Below are positions 1-6,511 of a stretch of DNA of 8,462 bases, piece by piece. Source of the DNA: Desulfobacteraceae bacterium. GTDB taxonomy: Bacteria > Desulfobacterota > Desulfobacteria > Desulfobacterales > Desulfobacteraceae. Location: positions 1 to 8,462 of the forward strand of contig DAOWDR010000494.1 of NCBI GenBank assembly GCA_030638935.1, read 5' to 3'. Made by a program: the position numbers and the translations under genes. Numbering within the stretch: the first letter of the stretch is position 1; each line of letters begins with the position of its first letter. The notes under the pieces were generated by a model. It searched no databases, was not told the origin of the DNA, and worked only from the letters and a program-made list of their open reading frames with translations.

Positions 1-605
1 ATTTTTGTCATTGCCAGCACCTGGACCCCGGGATATCCGGATTTAATATATTTGGCCATTGTCTGTGCTGCAACAGCCTGATCCGGAGAAGAAACGAAAA
101 AAATCTCCCTCTTAGGATCAAGGTCAAGCGCTTTTTTAAGACCTTGCTGGCACAACAGTTCAAAAGGGTTGCAATCCCCATAGCACCCATCCCCATACCC
201 GTTCCAAAGGAAAACAGCCGGAGAATATGCATGGGATGCCAGGACCAGGCAGGCGTTTATTTTATTTTTACAGGATATAAAATAATTGGGATCATAAAAT
301 TTTTTTCCTTTGAACTCATTTATATCAATCCCGGTTTCACAGACAGCTTCATACATCTTTTTTAATTGAAAATAGGTTTCACCGGGAATCTGTCCGGATC
401 TTCTCCTTTGTTGAATCCGCTGAAAATTAAATAAGATGCCGGCCCTGGAAAAAAGATGTGACCGATAAAAATCAAGGTTTGCATCATAGTGCACTGGAGT
501 AAGTCCTGCCCCGGACAGACTCCCTGCAACCACGGCTGCATCCCAACAGGGCAGTACCGGACTTGCTGCCGGGGTATTAATCAATAAAATAGTCGATGAT
601 ATCAT
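1..605 (-). CDS. N-terminal part of a probable cobalamin-binding-like/radical SAM protein (runs off left edge)
   Basis: I read this frame codon by codon. It is open for 201 codons from an ATG at 605-603 to the window edge, so the C-terminus is missing. The protein begins with a beta-strand-like stretch, ILLINTPAASP (residues 6-16). After it come WDAAVVAGSL and HYDANLD, a pattern like the first beta-alpha unit and the second strand of the B12-binding-type domain found before radical SAM domains. Near the cut end, residues 167-197 read EIFFVSSPDQ then a helix and GVQVLAM, again like a Rossmann-type beta-alpha-beta unit. No DxHxxG cobalamin motif and no CxxxCxxC cluster lie in the visible part; C141 and C145 form only a CxxxC. 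The start is uncertain: the frame is open upstream to 674, and the only strong Shine-Dalgarno sequence (671-677) is about 65 bases before this ATG. The coding status is likely, but the family is only an inference from the pattern. Confidence 0.5.
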   Translation of the reverse strand, partial: MISSTILLINTPAASPVLPCWDAAVVAGSLSGAGLTPVHYDANLDFYRSHLFSRAGILFNFQRIQQRRRSGQIPGETYFQLKKMYEAVCETGIDINEFKGKKFYDPNYFISCKNKINACLVLASHAYSPAVFLWNGYGDGCYGDCNPFELLCQQGLKKALDLDPKREIFFVSSPDQAVAAQTMAKYIKSGYPGVQVLAMTK

Positions 606-670
606 AATAACCAATATATTTTTCTTTAACGATACCTGCCGCCTTTTGCAGGCTATCTTTGACCGAATGC

Positions 671-677
671 CTCCTTA
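671..677 (-). promoter_or_regulatory. Strong Shine-Dalgarno sequence upstream of the leftward gene
   Basis: The minus strand reads AAGGAGG here, a near-perfect anti-16S complement. The leftward frame is open just downstream, but no ATG, GTG or TTG lies at the usual 5-10 base distance. The nearest in-frame candidates are ATT at 668-666 (only 2 bases away), TTG at 614-612 and ATG at 605-603. Either the true start is non-canonical, or this site serves a leader, or the 5' end of the gene has decayed. Confidence 0.4.
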
Positions 678-700
678 GATCCACCTTGCTCCTGTCGGCT

Positions 701-731
701 ATTATTAACCATATGCAAATATGTAAGTCAA
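701..731 (-). promoter_or_regulatory. Weak promoter candidate for the leftward gene
   Basis: On the minus strand a TTGACT -35-like hexamer (731-726) is followed, after a long 19-base spacer, by AATAAT (706-701), which matches the -10 consensus at five positions. The spacing is off-optimum, so this is a tentative call. It is supported mainly by its place just upstream of the AAGGAGG site at 671-677. Confidence 0.25.
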
Positions 732-759
732 ACAATTAGACCCAGGTTTTCATATATAG

Positions 760-930
760 AATCCTCTGATTAAAGCCACCGATACCCATAATAAGGTTGC
801 TATAAAAGAAGAGACTGGTTATTATATCCTGCTGGATTTTGACTGGGCCCCCGGCCACAAAAAAGGTATAGTTCCTACCCATATATATAAACTATTTGCG
901 GCCTGCCATAAAAAAAGAAATAGATATTGA
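760..930 (+). pseudogene. Startless 56-codon open frame, possible gene remnant
   Basis: After a TAG at 757-759 the frame stays open to a TGA at 928-930. The translation looks protein-like in composition, for example IKEETGYYILLDFDWAPGH and then GIVPTHIYKLFAACHKK. There is no ATG, GTG or TTG in the frame and no ribosome binding site; CTG at 766 and ATT at 769 would be the only non-canonical options. Its stop overlaps the -35 box of the rplU promoter. It could be the tail of a decayed gene or simply a chance open stretch. The opposite strand also has a 49-codon frame here, so openness alone is weak evidence. I do not recognise the family. Confidence 0.22.
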
Positions 931-955
931 CAAAATCAAGAAATAATTATAAAAT
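927..955 (+). promoter_or_regulatory. Sigma70-type promoter of the rplU operon
   Basis: A perfect TTGACA (927-932), a 17-base spacer and TAAAAT (950-955) make a near-consensus housekeeping promoter. Transcription should start near 962, giving a leader of about 45 bases that carries the AAGGAG ribosome binding site at 994-999. The leader is too short and too AT-rich to hold an obvious ribosomal-protein autoregulatory structure. Confidence 0.65.
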
Positions 956-1007
956 TAAGAGTTTTTTGAAATTGCAAAAAGTATTGATATAATAAGGAGA
1001 GTTTAAC

Positions 1008-1319
1008 ATGTACGCAGTTATCAGAACCGGAGGAAAGCAATACAAGGTTCATGAAGAACAAATCCTGAAAGTTGAAAAACTTGAAGGTACTGAAGGTTCT
1101 CAGATTGAATTCGATGATGTCCTCATGTATTCAGACGGTGAAGTAGTTACCCTTGGAACCCCCAAACTTGAAAATGCCGTTGTAAAAGCACACATTCTTG
1201 AACAGGGACGTGGTAAAAAGCAACTGGTTTTCAAGTATAAACGCCGGAAAGGCTATCGAAAGATGCAGGGTCATAGACAGCATTATACTGAAATAAAAAT
1301 CGAATCTATTTCAGCTTAA
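1008..1319 (+). CDS. rplU: 50S ribosomal protein L21
   Basis: This is a structural protein of the large ribosomal subunit that binds 23S rRNA. Its 103 residues match the usual family length. The N-terminus MYAVIRTGGKQYKV is the family signature, and the basic stretch YKRRKGYRKMQGHRQ near residues 77-91 is the conserved rRNA-binding tail, followed by YTEIKI. The start is fixed by AAGGAG at 994-999, eight bases before the ATG. It is the first gene of the operon, directly behind the promoter at 927-955. rpmA follows 14 bases after its stop, the pairing seen in most bacteria. Confidence 0.97.
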   Translation: MYAVIRTGGKQYKVHEEQILKVEKLEGTEGSQIEFDDVLMYSDGEVVTLGTPKLENAVVKAHILEQGRGKKQLVFKYKRRKGYRKMQGHRQHYTEIKIESISA

Positions 1320-1333
1320 GGAGAGATGATAAA

Positions 1334-1588
1334 ATGTCACATAAAAAAGCAGCAGGTAGTACCAAAAACGGGCGCGACTCAAACGCTCAGCGCCGGGGTG
1401 TTAAAAAGTTCGGCGGAGAAATGATTTCAGCCGGGACTATCATTGTAAGACAGGTCGGCACCAAAATCCACCCGGGCAACAACGTGGGCATGGGCAAAGA
1501 CTACACTCTTTTTGCAAAAATGGACGGTGTGGTGGCCTTTGAACGAAAAGGTCGCGACAGAAAAAAAGTCAGCGTTTATGAAGCGTGA
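1334..1588 (+). CDS. rpmA: 50S ribosomal protein L27
   Basis: L27 lies near the peptidyl transferase centre, where its N-terminus helps stabilise tRNA during peptide transfer. The 84-residue protein begins MSHKKAAGSTKNGRDS and carries the family core RRGVKKFGGE and GTIIVRQVGTKIHPG. The N-terminus has no Firmicutes-type cleavable extension, so the functional N-terminus is made directly. AAGGAG at 1318-1323 precedes the ATG by ten bases. An ATG at 1326 is out of frame and can be ignored. Its TGA stop (1586-1588) overlaps the GTG start of obgE, suggesting coupled translation. Confidence 0.97.
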   Translation: MSHKKAAGSTKNGRDSNAQRRGVKKFGGEMISAGTIIVRQVGTKIHPGNNVGMGKDYTLFAKMDGVVAFERKGRDRKKVSVYEA

Positions 1589-2580
1589 AATTTGTAGATG
1601 AAGCAATTATCACCGTCAGTTCCGGTAACGGTGGACCGGGATGCACAAGTTTCCGCAGGGAACGGTACATTGAGTTTGGTGGTCCTGACGGTGGAGATGG
1701 CGGTAATGGTGGTGATGTAATTTTACGGGTGGATCCGGGGCAACGGACACTCTATGAATATCGCCGCCAAAAACTGTTCAATGCCAAGAATGGGGCTTCC
1801 GGACTTGGCAAACAAAAACACGGAAGAAACGGAAGTCATAAATTCTTAGATCTCCCTCCCGGTACCCTGGTGTCCGACGCCGATACCCTTGAACCCATCA
1901 TTGACCTGACCCTTGAACATACGGAACACCTTGTTGCCAAAGGCGGCCAAGGTGGCCGGGGAAACAAGCGGTTTGCTTCAGCGACCAACCGGGCGCCCAG
2001 ATATTCCCAACCGGGAATTCCAGGTATTGAAATGAGACTGAAACTGGAATTAAAGCTTCTGGCTGATGTGGGCATTGTGGGCCTTCCCAATGCCGGCAAG
2101 TCCACCTTGATTTCCGCTATTTCTTCTGCCCGTCCCAAAATTGCCGATTACCCGTTTACCACCCTTACCCCGACCCTTGGCATGGTGGAGCCCCCTTTTG
2201 GCGAGCCCTTTGCAGTCGCAGACATACCAGGGCTCATTGAAGGGGCCCATGAAGGCATCGGCCTTGGTATCAAATTTTTAAAACATATTGAACGGACCGG
2301 CCTTTTAATTCATTTGATTGATGCTGGGGGAATTGACCCGGAAAATCCCCTTGAATCATTTAACCTGATCAACAATGAGCTGGCCATGTACAGTAAAAAA
2401 CTTGCCCAAAAAGCCCAGATCGTGGTGCTCAACAAATTGGACCTCACTGGTGTAGAAAACAGGGTGGATGAATTTAAAGCAGCCCTGCCAAATCTTAAAA
2501 TCCTTGCCATTTCAGCAGTTACCGGCCAGGGAGTAAAACCCTTGGTCAAAATGCTCGCTTCCAAACTTCAAAAAGAGTAA
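1585..2580 (+). CDS. obgE: Obg-family GTPase (ribosome assembly, stress control)
   Basis: Obg is a cytoplasmic GTPase that binds the 50S subunit and links ribosome assembly to growth state. The glycine-rich Obg fold covers about residues 1-158, with FVDEAIITV at the start and a run of GG turns around 33-43. The G domain follows: P-loop GLPNAGKST (166-174), switch I with YPFTTLTPT (189-197), DIPG (213-216), NKLD (283-286) and the G5 serine-alanine at 310-311. At 331 residues it lacks the C-terminal OCT extension seen in some Gram-positives. The start is a GTG whose last two bases belong to the rpmA stop codon. The alignment of MKFVDEA with known Obg N-termini supports it, and no independent strong ribosome binding site is visible, so translational coupling with rpmA is likely. 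Confidence 0.96.
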   Translation: MKFVDEAIITVSSGNGGPGCTSFRRERYIEFGGPDGGDGGNGGDVILRVDPGQRTLYEYRRQKLFNAKNGASGLGKQKHGRNGSHKFLDLPPGTLVSDADTLEPIIDLTLEHTEHLVAKGGQGGRGNKRFASATNRAPRYSQPGIPGIEMRLKLELKLLADVGIVGLPNAGKSTLISAISSARPKIADYPFTTLTPTLGMVEPPFGEPFAVADIPGLIEGAHEGIGLGIKFLKHIERTGLLIHLIDAGGIDPENPLESFNLINNELAMYSKKLAQKAQIVVLNKLDLTGVENRVDEFKAALPNLKILAISAVTGQGVKPLVKMLASKLQKE

Positions 2581-2583
2581 ATC

Positions 2584-3261
2584 ATGGATGCAGGACTCTT
2601 TGGAGGGACTTTTAATCCACTTCACAATGGTCATCTCGGTATTATTAAATATGTGAAGCAGGTATTTGGCCTTCAAAAAATCTTTTTATTCCCATCGGCC
2701 ACCCCGCCCCACAAATGTGTAACCAAGGTGGCCCCGGCCAGGGATCGGATGGAGATGGTGAAGGTTGGGGTAGAGGAGCTGGATGGATTTTATGCCTCTG
2801 ATATTGAATTAAAAAGAAAAGGCCCTTCCTTTACCATTGACACCATAGAGGCCTTTAAAAATGGTAACCATAAGAGTGACCTCTTTAAAAAAGCCCATGA
2901 CCCCCAACTTAATTTTTTTCTGTTAATGGGGTCTGATGCATTTTTTGATATCACCACCTGGAAAAAACAGGAACTCATTTTTAAAGCAATTCCCATTATT
3001 GTCATGCTCAGGGGAAACCGGACCGGAATAGAACCCATTGCATCCTTTATTGACGAATATATTTCAAAAGGATACAAACTAAATAAAAAACAAGCTAGGT
3101 TTACCCACAAACAATTGCAGCCGGTTCATATTTGCAATGTACCCAAAATCGACATCTCTTCAACCATGATACGGGCACGGGTAAAAGAGAACCGGCCCAT
3201 TAAAGGACTTGTTCCGGTAAATGTCGAAAACATCATCAAAAAAAAGGATTTATATAAATGA
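2584..3261 (+). CDS. nadD: Nicotinate-nucleotide adenylyltransferase
   Basis: NadD transfers AMP from ATP to nicotinate mononucleotide, forming deamido-NAD in NAD synthesis. The 225-residue protein shows the nucleotidyltransferase fold markers in order: GGTFNPLHNGH (7-17), which carries the ATP-binding HxGH-type motif, PPHK (41-44), GSDAF (116-120) and the second phosphate-binding signature ISSTMIR (191-197). The region 145-180 is somewhat extended compared with minimal NadD proteins. The ATG lies three bases after the obgE stop, with AAGAG at 2573-2577 as a modest ribosome binding site. The stop codon overlaps the rsfS start as ATGA. No proB gene lies between obgE and nadD, although some relatives are known to have one there. 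Confidence 0.95.
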   Translation: MDAGLFGGTFNPLHNGHLGIIKYVKQVFGLQKIFLFPSATPPHKCVTKVAPARDRMEMVKVGVEELDGFYASDIELKRKGPSFTIDTIEAFKNGNHKSDLFKKAHDPQLNFFLLMGSDAFFDITTWKKQELIFKAIPIIVMLRGNRTGIEPIASFIDEYISKGYKLNKKQARFTHKQLQPVHICNVPKIDISSTMIRARVKENRPIKGLVPVNVENIIKKKDLYK

Positions 3262-3656
3262 CAAAACCCTTGGCGGTGACTGAAGAATTTACCCCCTATT
3301 TTACCCCTATTTTTGAACGCAGGGCAAAATCCATTACGGCAATCGATGTCCGTAAGATGACCTCCTATACCGACATGATCGTTATTGTTGAAGGAGGCTC
3401 GGGACGCCAGGTGACATCCCTGGCCGAGCATATCATCAAGGCCCTGAAAAAAGAAAAAATCAAGGCATTCGGCATGGAAGGGGTCAAGGGAGGAGAATGG
3501 GCATTGCTGGATTACGGCCACATCATCATCCATGTTTTCGAGTCAAAAGCAAAAGATTTTTTTGACTTGGAAGGATTATGGAGTGATGCCCCGAGAATAG
3601 ATCTGTCCCAATTCGGCCCCCTTGAAATGGAAGATGAAGAAGATGACGACTTCTAA
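3258..3656 (+). CDS. rsfS: Ribosomal silencing factor RsfS
   Basis: RsfS binds L14 on the 50S subunit and blocks joining to the 30S subunit, lowering translation in starvation. The 132 residues contain the family landmarks: TSYTDMIVIVEGGSGRQV (35-52), VKGGEWALLDYG (76-87), HVFESKAKDFFDLEGLWSDA (92-111). It ends in an unusually acidic tail, EMEDEEDDDF (123-132). The ATG overlaps the nadD stop in an ATGA junction, with AAGG about ten bases upstream. The nadD-rsfS pairing is widely conserved in bacteria. The last codons overlap the start of gpmI, so the acidic tail and the basic N-terminus of GpmI are read from shared DNA in different frames. Confidence 0.95.
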   Translation: MTKPLAVTEEFTPYFTPIFERRAKSITAIDVRKMTSYTDMIVIVEGGSGRQVTSLAEHIIKALKKEKIKAFGMEGVKGGEWALLDYGHIIIHVFESKAKDFFDLEGLWSDAPRIDLSQFGPLEMEDEEDDDF

Positions 3657-5196
3657 AAACAGCCCGGTCAATATTCTGATGATCCTGGACGGGTGGGGTA
3701 TTAACCCCGAAAGATCGGGCAATGCATTTGCCCAGGCCAAAACCCCTTTCCTGGACAACCTTCTTAAAACTTTTCCCAACAGCCAATTGGCCTGCTCGGG
3801 AAATGCCGTGGGCCTTCCCCAGGGAACCATGGGAAATTCAGAAGTAGGACACATGAACATGGGTGCCGGACGAAAAGTATTCCAGGATTTTGTCCGAATC
3901 AATACTGCCATTGAGGATAACAGCTTTTTTGAGAATCCAGAACTTAAACAAACCATGGACACCAGGACAAAGGATAAGGGACTTCATTTGCTGGGTCTTT
4001 TGTCCGACGGCGGAGTTCACAGCCATATTTCACATCTTTTTGCCCTCATTGACATGGCAAAACAAAATAAGGTGAAAAACCTTTATATCCATCCCATTCT
4101 TGACGGAAGAGACACTTCACCCACCAGCGGCATCAACTACATCAAACAGCTGCAGGCCCACCTTGACAAGACTGGTATTGGAAAAATTGCCAGTATCTGC
4201 GGCCGTTACTGGGCAATGGACCGGGATACCAGGTGGGACCGTGTAGAAAAAGCCTATCGCCTCTATACCGCAGGAGAGGGCAAGCTTTCAAAGGACCCGG
4301 TACAGGCGGTTCAGGATGCCTATGATGCAAACCAGACCGATGAATTTATAACTCCTGTTTACTTTGATGCCCGGGACGACAAAGGCCAGTCAAACAAAGG
4401 GGTTATCCAGGATGGAGACGGCCTGATTTTTTTCAATTTCAGGGCAGACCGGGCCAAGGAAATCACCAGGGCCTTTATTGAAAAAAAATTTAGCGGGTTT
4501 AAGAGACAGCAGGTTCCCATACTGTCCTGTTTTGTCACCATGACCCAATATGACCAGAATTTTGGTTTGGCAACGGCCTTTACCCCACAACGCCTGACCA
4601 ATGTCTTAGGAGAAGTGTTAAGCCGCCAGGGTATTAACCAGCTCAGGATTGCGGAAACAGAAAAATATGCCCATGTCACCTATTTTTTCAACGGAGGGGA
4701 TGAGGCAGTATTTGATCGTGAACAAAGGATCATGATCCCTTCCCCAAGGGATGTGGCCACCTATGATGAAAAACCTGAAATGTCTGCCAATGAAATTGCA
4801 AAAACCGTGTGTAAACAAATCTCATCGGGTAAATTTAAATTTATTGTATTAAATTTTGCCAACATGGACATGGTGGGTCATACCGGTATTCTGGAAGCTG
4901 CCGTCAAAGGCTGTGAAACCGTTGATGCCTGTGTTCAAAAGGTGGTGGAAACCATATGGGAAACCAAAGGTATAGCATTTATCACAGCGGACCATGGAAA
5001 CGCAGAGCAATTGATTGCAGATGACGGTTCCCCTCATACAGCCCATACCCTGAACCCGGTCCCCTTTATCCTGGCTGGAGAAAAGCTCAAAGATACCATG
5101 GTTCAAAATGGAATTTTGGGTGATATTTCCCCCACCATCCTCAAAGCCCTGGGACTGACCCAGCCCGAAGAAATGACAGGTACCCCTTTAATATAA
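3643..5196 (+). CDS. gpmI: 2,3-bisphosphoglycerate-independent phosphoglycerate mutase
   Basis: This Mn-dependent enzyme interconverts 3- and 2-phosphoglycerate in glycolysis/gluconeogenesis through a phosphoserine intermediate. With ATG 3643 the protein has 517 residues, the normal family length. Visible landmarks: metal-binding D16 in LDGWG, nucleophile S66 in MGNSEVGH, SDGGVHSH (121-128), ILDGRD (152-157), GRYWAMDRD (187-195), FRADR (266-270), NMDMVGH (407-413), TADHGN (448-453) and HTAHT (465-469). All expected catalytic and metal ligands are present. I prefer ATG 3643 because GGAAG at 3629-3633 sits nine bases before it. A TTG at 3622 and an ATG at 3634 are possible alternatives that add a lysine-rich leader. 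The gene overlaps rsfS by 14 bases. Confidence 0.95.
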   Translation: MTTSKNSPVNILMILDGWGINPERSGNAFAQAKTPFLDNLLKTFPNSQLACSGNAVGLPQGTMGNSEVGHMNMGAGRKVFQDFVRINTAIEDNSFFENPELKQTMDTRTKDKGLHLLGLLSDGGVHSHISHLFALIDMAKQNKVKNLYIHPILDGRDTSPTSGINYIKQLQAHLDKTGIGKIASICGRYWAMDRDTRWDRVEKAYRLYTAGEGKLSKDPVQAVQDAYDANQTDEFITPVYFDARDDKGQSNKGVIQDGDGLIFFNFRADRAKEITRAFIEKKFSGFKRQQVPILSCFVTMTQYDQNFGLATAFTPQRLTNVLGEVLSRQGINQLRIAETEKYAHVTYFFNGGDEAVFDREQRIMIPSPRDVATYDEKPEMSANEIAKTVCKQISSGKFKFIVLNFANMDMVGHTGILEAAVKGCETVDACVQKVVETIWETKGIAFITADHGNAEQLIADDGSPHTAHTLNPVPFILAGEKLKDTMVQNGILGDISPTILKALGLTQPEEMTGTPLI

Positions 5197-5201
5197 GCGA
5201 A

Positions 5202-5717
5202 ATGATTATGTTTGAATCGATGAAAGATTTTATTACCGGAAAAGAAATTGACAATATAGGTTCGGAAGCCAGCCGCCAGATCTTTGAAAAATTTTTGGTG
5301 GAAACAAAAGGGTTCCGTAAAGAAGAAATTTACGTGGATGCCCCTTTAATTGTTCAGTTCAAGGGAGAAGACTATGTCTCTGCCATTGACCTGATTGTCT
5401 GCTGCAATGACAAGCCTTTTATAGCAGTCACCTGTGTGGCGGGCTCCATTGGATCATATGAACGGGAAATACTGGCCGGTGCCAGGCTGATATATGAATT
5501 CCAGATCCCCTTTGCCGTATCCACAGATGCAAGGAATGCCGTTGTCATGGATACGATTTCAGGGAAGACCATTAGCCAGGGGCTTGATGCCATACCCACA
5601 AGGGAAGAGGCCAAAAAAAGCTTGGCATCCTTAAAAGATACCCCTTATAACCCTGAAAAAAGAAAGCTGGAAATGATCATCTACCGCTCCTTTAACATGG
5701 AAAAAATAAATAGGTAG
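5202..5717 (+). CDS. Stand-alone HsdR N-terminal-domain-like protein, probably not an active nuclease
   Basis: The 171-residue protein resembles the N-terminal nuclease domain of type I restriction subunits (HSDR_N type). A helix GSEASRQIFEKFLVETKGF (20-38) is followed by VDAPLIVQFKG, then AIDLIV with D63, then a strand FIAVTCVAGS (73-82), and later IPFAVSTDARNAVVMDT. In active PD-(D/E)xK enzymes the strand after the aspartate carries ExK. By my alignment those places hold T77 and V79, so catalysis looks lost. There is no helicase domain and no HsdM or HsdS nearby. The gene starts five bases after the gpmI stop as the last operon member and is followed by the terminator. ATG 5208 is an alternative start. 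Related small proteins occur in Desulfobacterota, but their function is unknown to me. Confidence 0.75.
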   Translation: MIMFESMKDFITGKEIDNIGSEASRQIFEKFLVETKGFRKEEIYVDAPLIVQFKGEDYVSAIDLIVCCNDKPFIAVTCVAGSIGSYEREILAGARLIYEFQIPFAVSTDARNAVVMDTISGKTISQGLDAIPTREEAKKSLASLKDTPYNPEKRKLEMIIYRSFNMEKINR

Positions 5718-5748
5718 ACGGACAAATTGATCGTAAAGGCTGCAATAA

Positions 5749-5800
5749 AAAAGCGAGGGCAATAAATGAAGCATATCCTTCTTCCATTGCCCTCGCTTTT
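5749..5800. terminator. Bidirectional intrinsic terminator between convergent genes
   Basis: The arms AAAAGCGAGGGCAAT (5749-5763) and ATTGCCCTCGCTTTT (5786-5800) pair perfectly over 15 bases around a 22-base loop, which can itself form a small GAAG/CTTC stem. On the plus strand the hairpin ends in CTTTT followed by AATTTTT. On the minus strand it ends in CTTTTTT. It can therefore stop both the operon ending at 5717 and the leftward transcript of the gene at 5821-6498. Confidence 0.9.
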
Positions 5801-5820
5801 AATTTTTATCCAGAGTATCT

Positions 5821-6498
5821 CTAAGCCTGGGGGACCTCTTTGTTGCAGTGTTTGCAGAGGGTAGCCCTTTTCTTTATAATTTCCGCACAATAGGGGCATT
5901 CCCTTGTATAATGCCTCTCATGGAGCTGCTCAACAGCCTTTTTCACCCCTTCCCGCAAAACCGGCGTGGGAAACTTATGATTCAGCATATGCTCTGTTGC
6001 TTCTGAATCGCCTAGTTCCCCGACCATCTCAGCGGCCTTAAGCCTGGCCTTGGGCGGAATTTTGGGATCCAGCAGAACCTTTAAGATTTCATCCCAGTCC
6101 TTTGACATATAATAATCGGTCAATAGGGAAAAGGTCTGTTTGGCCAGCTCTCTTTTAGCTTCCTGCTCAATTAGAATGGCATCATCCAGCTTGCCGCCGG
6201 TTGCACCCACGGGACTGTATACGGGCATATATTCAAAATTTGACTGGCCCGGTTCATTGATACACCTGTAGGATGCCTGGGTCTCCATGGTCTCCTGAAT
6301 ATTCTCCCACCCCTTTTTATAGGAGGGACAGTCATCATTAAAACAGATAAACAAATAGGGTGTTCCCCAGCCCAAACCGTCTGAAACGGCTATCTGGGGA
6401 ACCTCCCACAGGCTCATTCCCTGGTCGCAATGGGGACAATGGGGTTTGTCCATTTTTATATATTTTTCAAGCAGTTCTTCTTTTGTTTCAAATGCCAT
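5821..6498 (-). CDS. Uncharacterised protein with two zinc ribbons flanking a HEAT-like helical region
   Basis: The 225-residue soluble protein has an N-terminal ribbon with ligands C21 and C24 (CPHC) plus C52 and C57 (CFNDDC), and a C-terminal ribbon with C201 and C204 (CPYC) plus C215 and C218 (CKHC). Between them, residues about 133-197 form helices resembling HEAT repeats, for example KIPPKARLKAAEMVGELGD. There is no signal peptide or membrane segment. The start is well supported: AAAGGAGAG lies nine bases before the ATG on the minus strand. The pairing of a treble-clef or ribbon with helical repeats suggests a protein- or nucleic-acid-binding adaptor, but no function can be assigned. It lies 74 bases downstream of the carboxyltransferase gene, behind its own promoter-like element and a perfect palindrome. 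Confidence 0.85.
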   Translation of the reverse strand: MAFETKEELLEKYIKMDKPHCPHCDQGMSLWEVPQIAVSDGLGWGTPYLFICFNDDCPSYKKGWENIQETMETQASYRCINEPGQSNFEYMPVYSPVGATGGKLDDAILIEQEAKRELAKQTFSLLTDYYMSKDWDEILKVLLDPKIPPKARLKAAEMVGELGDSEATEHMLNHKFPTPVLREGVKKAVEQLHERHYTRECPYCAEIIKKRATLCKHCNKEVPQA

Positions 6499-6511
6499 TA
6501 TTCTTCTCTCC

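Larger units (their letters stand above)
606..1007. other. Divergent intergenic region between the leftward gene and rplU
   Basis: These roughly 400 bases separate two divergently transcribed units. Reading outward, they contain a tentative leftward promoter and Shine-Dalgarno site, a startless open frame on the plus strand (760-930), and the rightward promoter of the ribosomal operon (927-955). No tRNA, terminator hairpin or insertion-sequence ends were found. The last 100 bases are strongly AT-rich, as expected for a highly expressed ribosomal-protein promoter. Confidence 0.6.

Noticed and set aside
8..232. Small minus-strand frame starting MHILRLFSFG
   Set aside because: It is a shifted reading of the longer minus-strand gene at 1-605, whose frame gives a more protein-like sequence and continues off the edge.
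966..993. TTGAAA with a 16-base spacer and TATAAT as the rplU promoter
   Set aside because: Transcription would start around position 1000, after the AAGGAG ribosome binding site at 994-999, leaving almost no leader. The TTGACA/TAAAAT pair at 927-955 fits better.
1836..2564. Minus-strand open frames within obgE
   Set aside because: They lie opposite a fully conserved GTPase gene with all G motifs, lack ribosome binding sites, and show no recognisable domain.
3126..3962. Minus-strand open frames of about 130 codons across rsfS and the start of gpmI
   Set aside because: They are antisense to two clearly recognised genes and have no sensible start context.
5202..5717. A restriction-modification defence system
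   Set aside because: Only a single domain-sized protein is present, with no helicase, methylase or specificity subunit, and the ExK residues appear missing.
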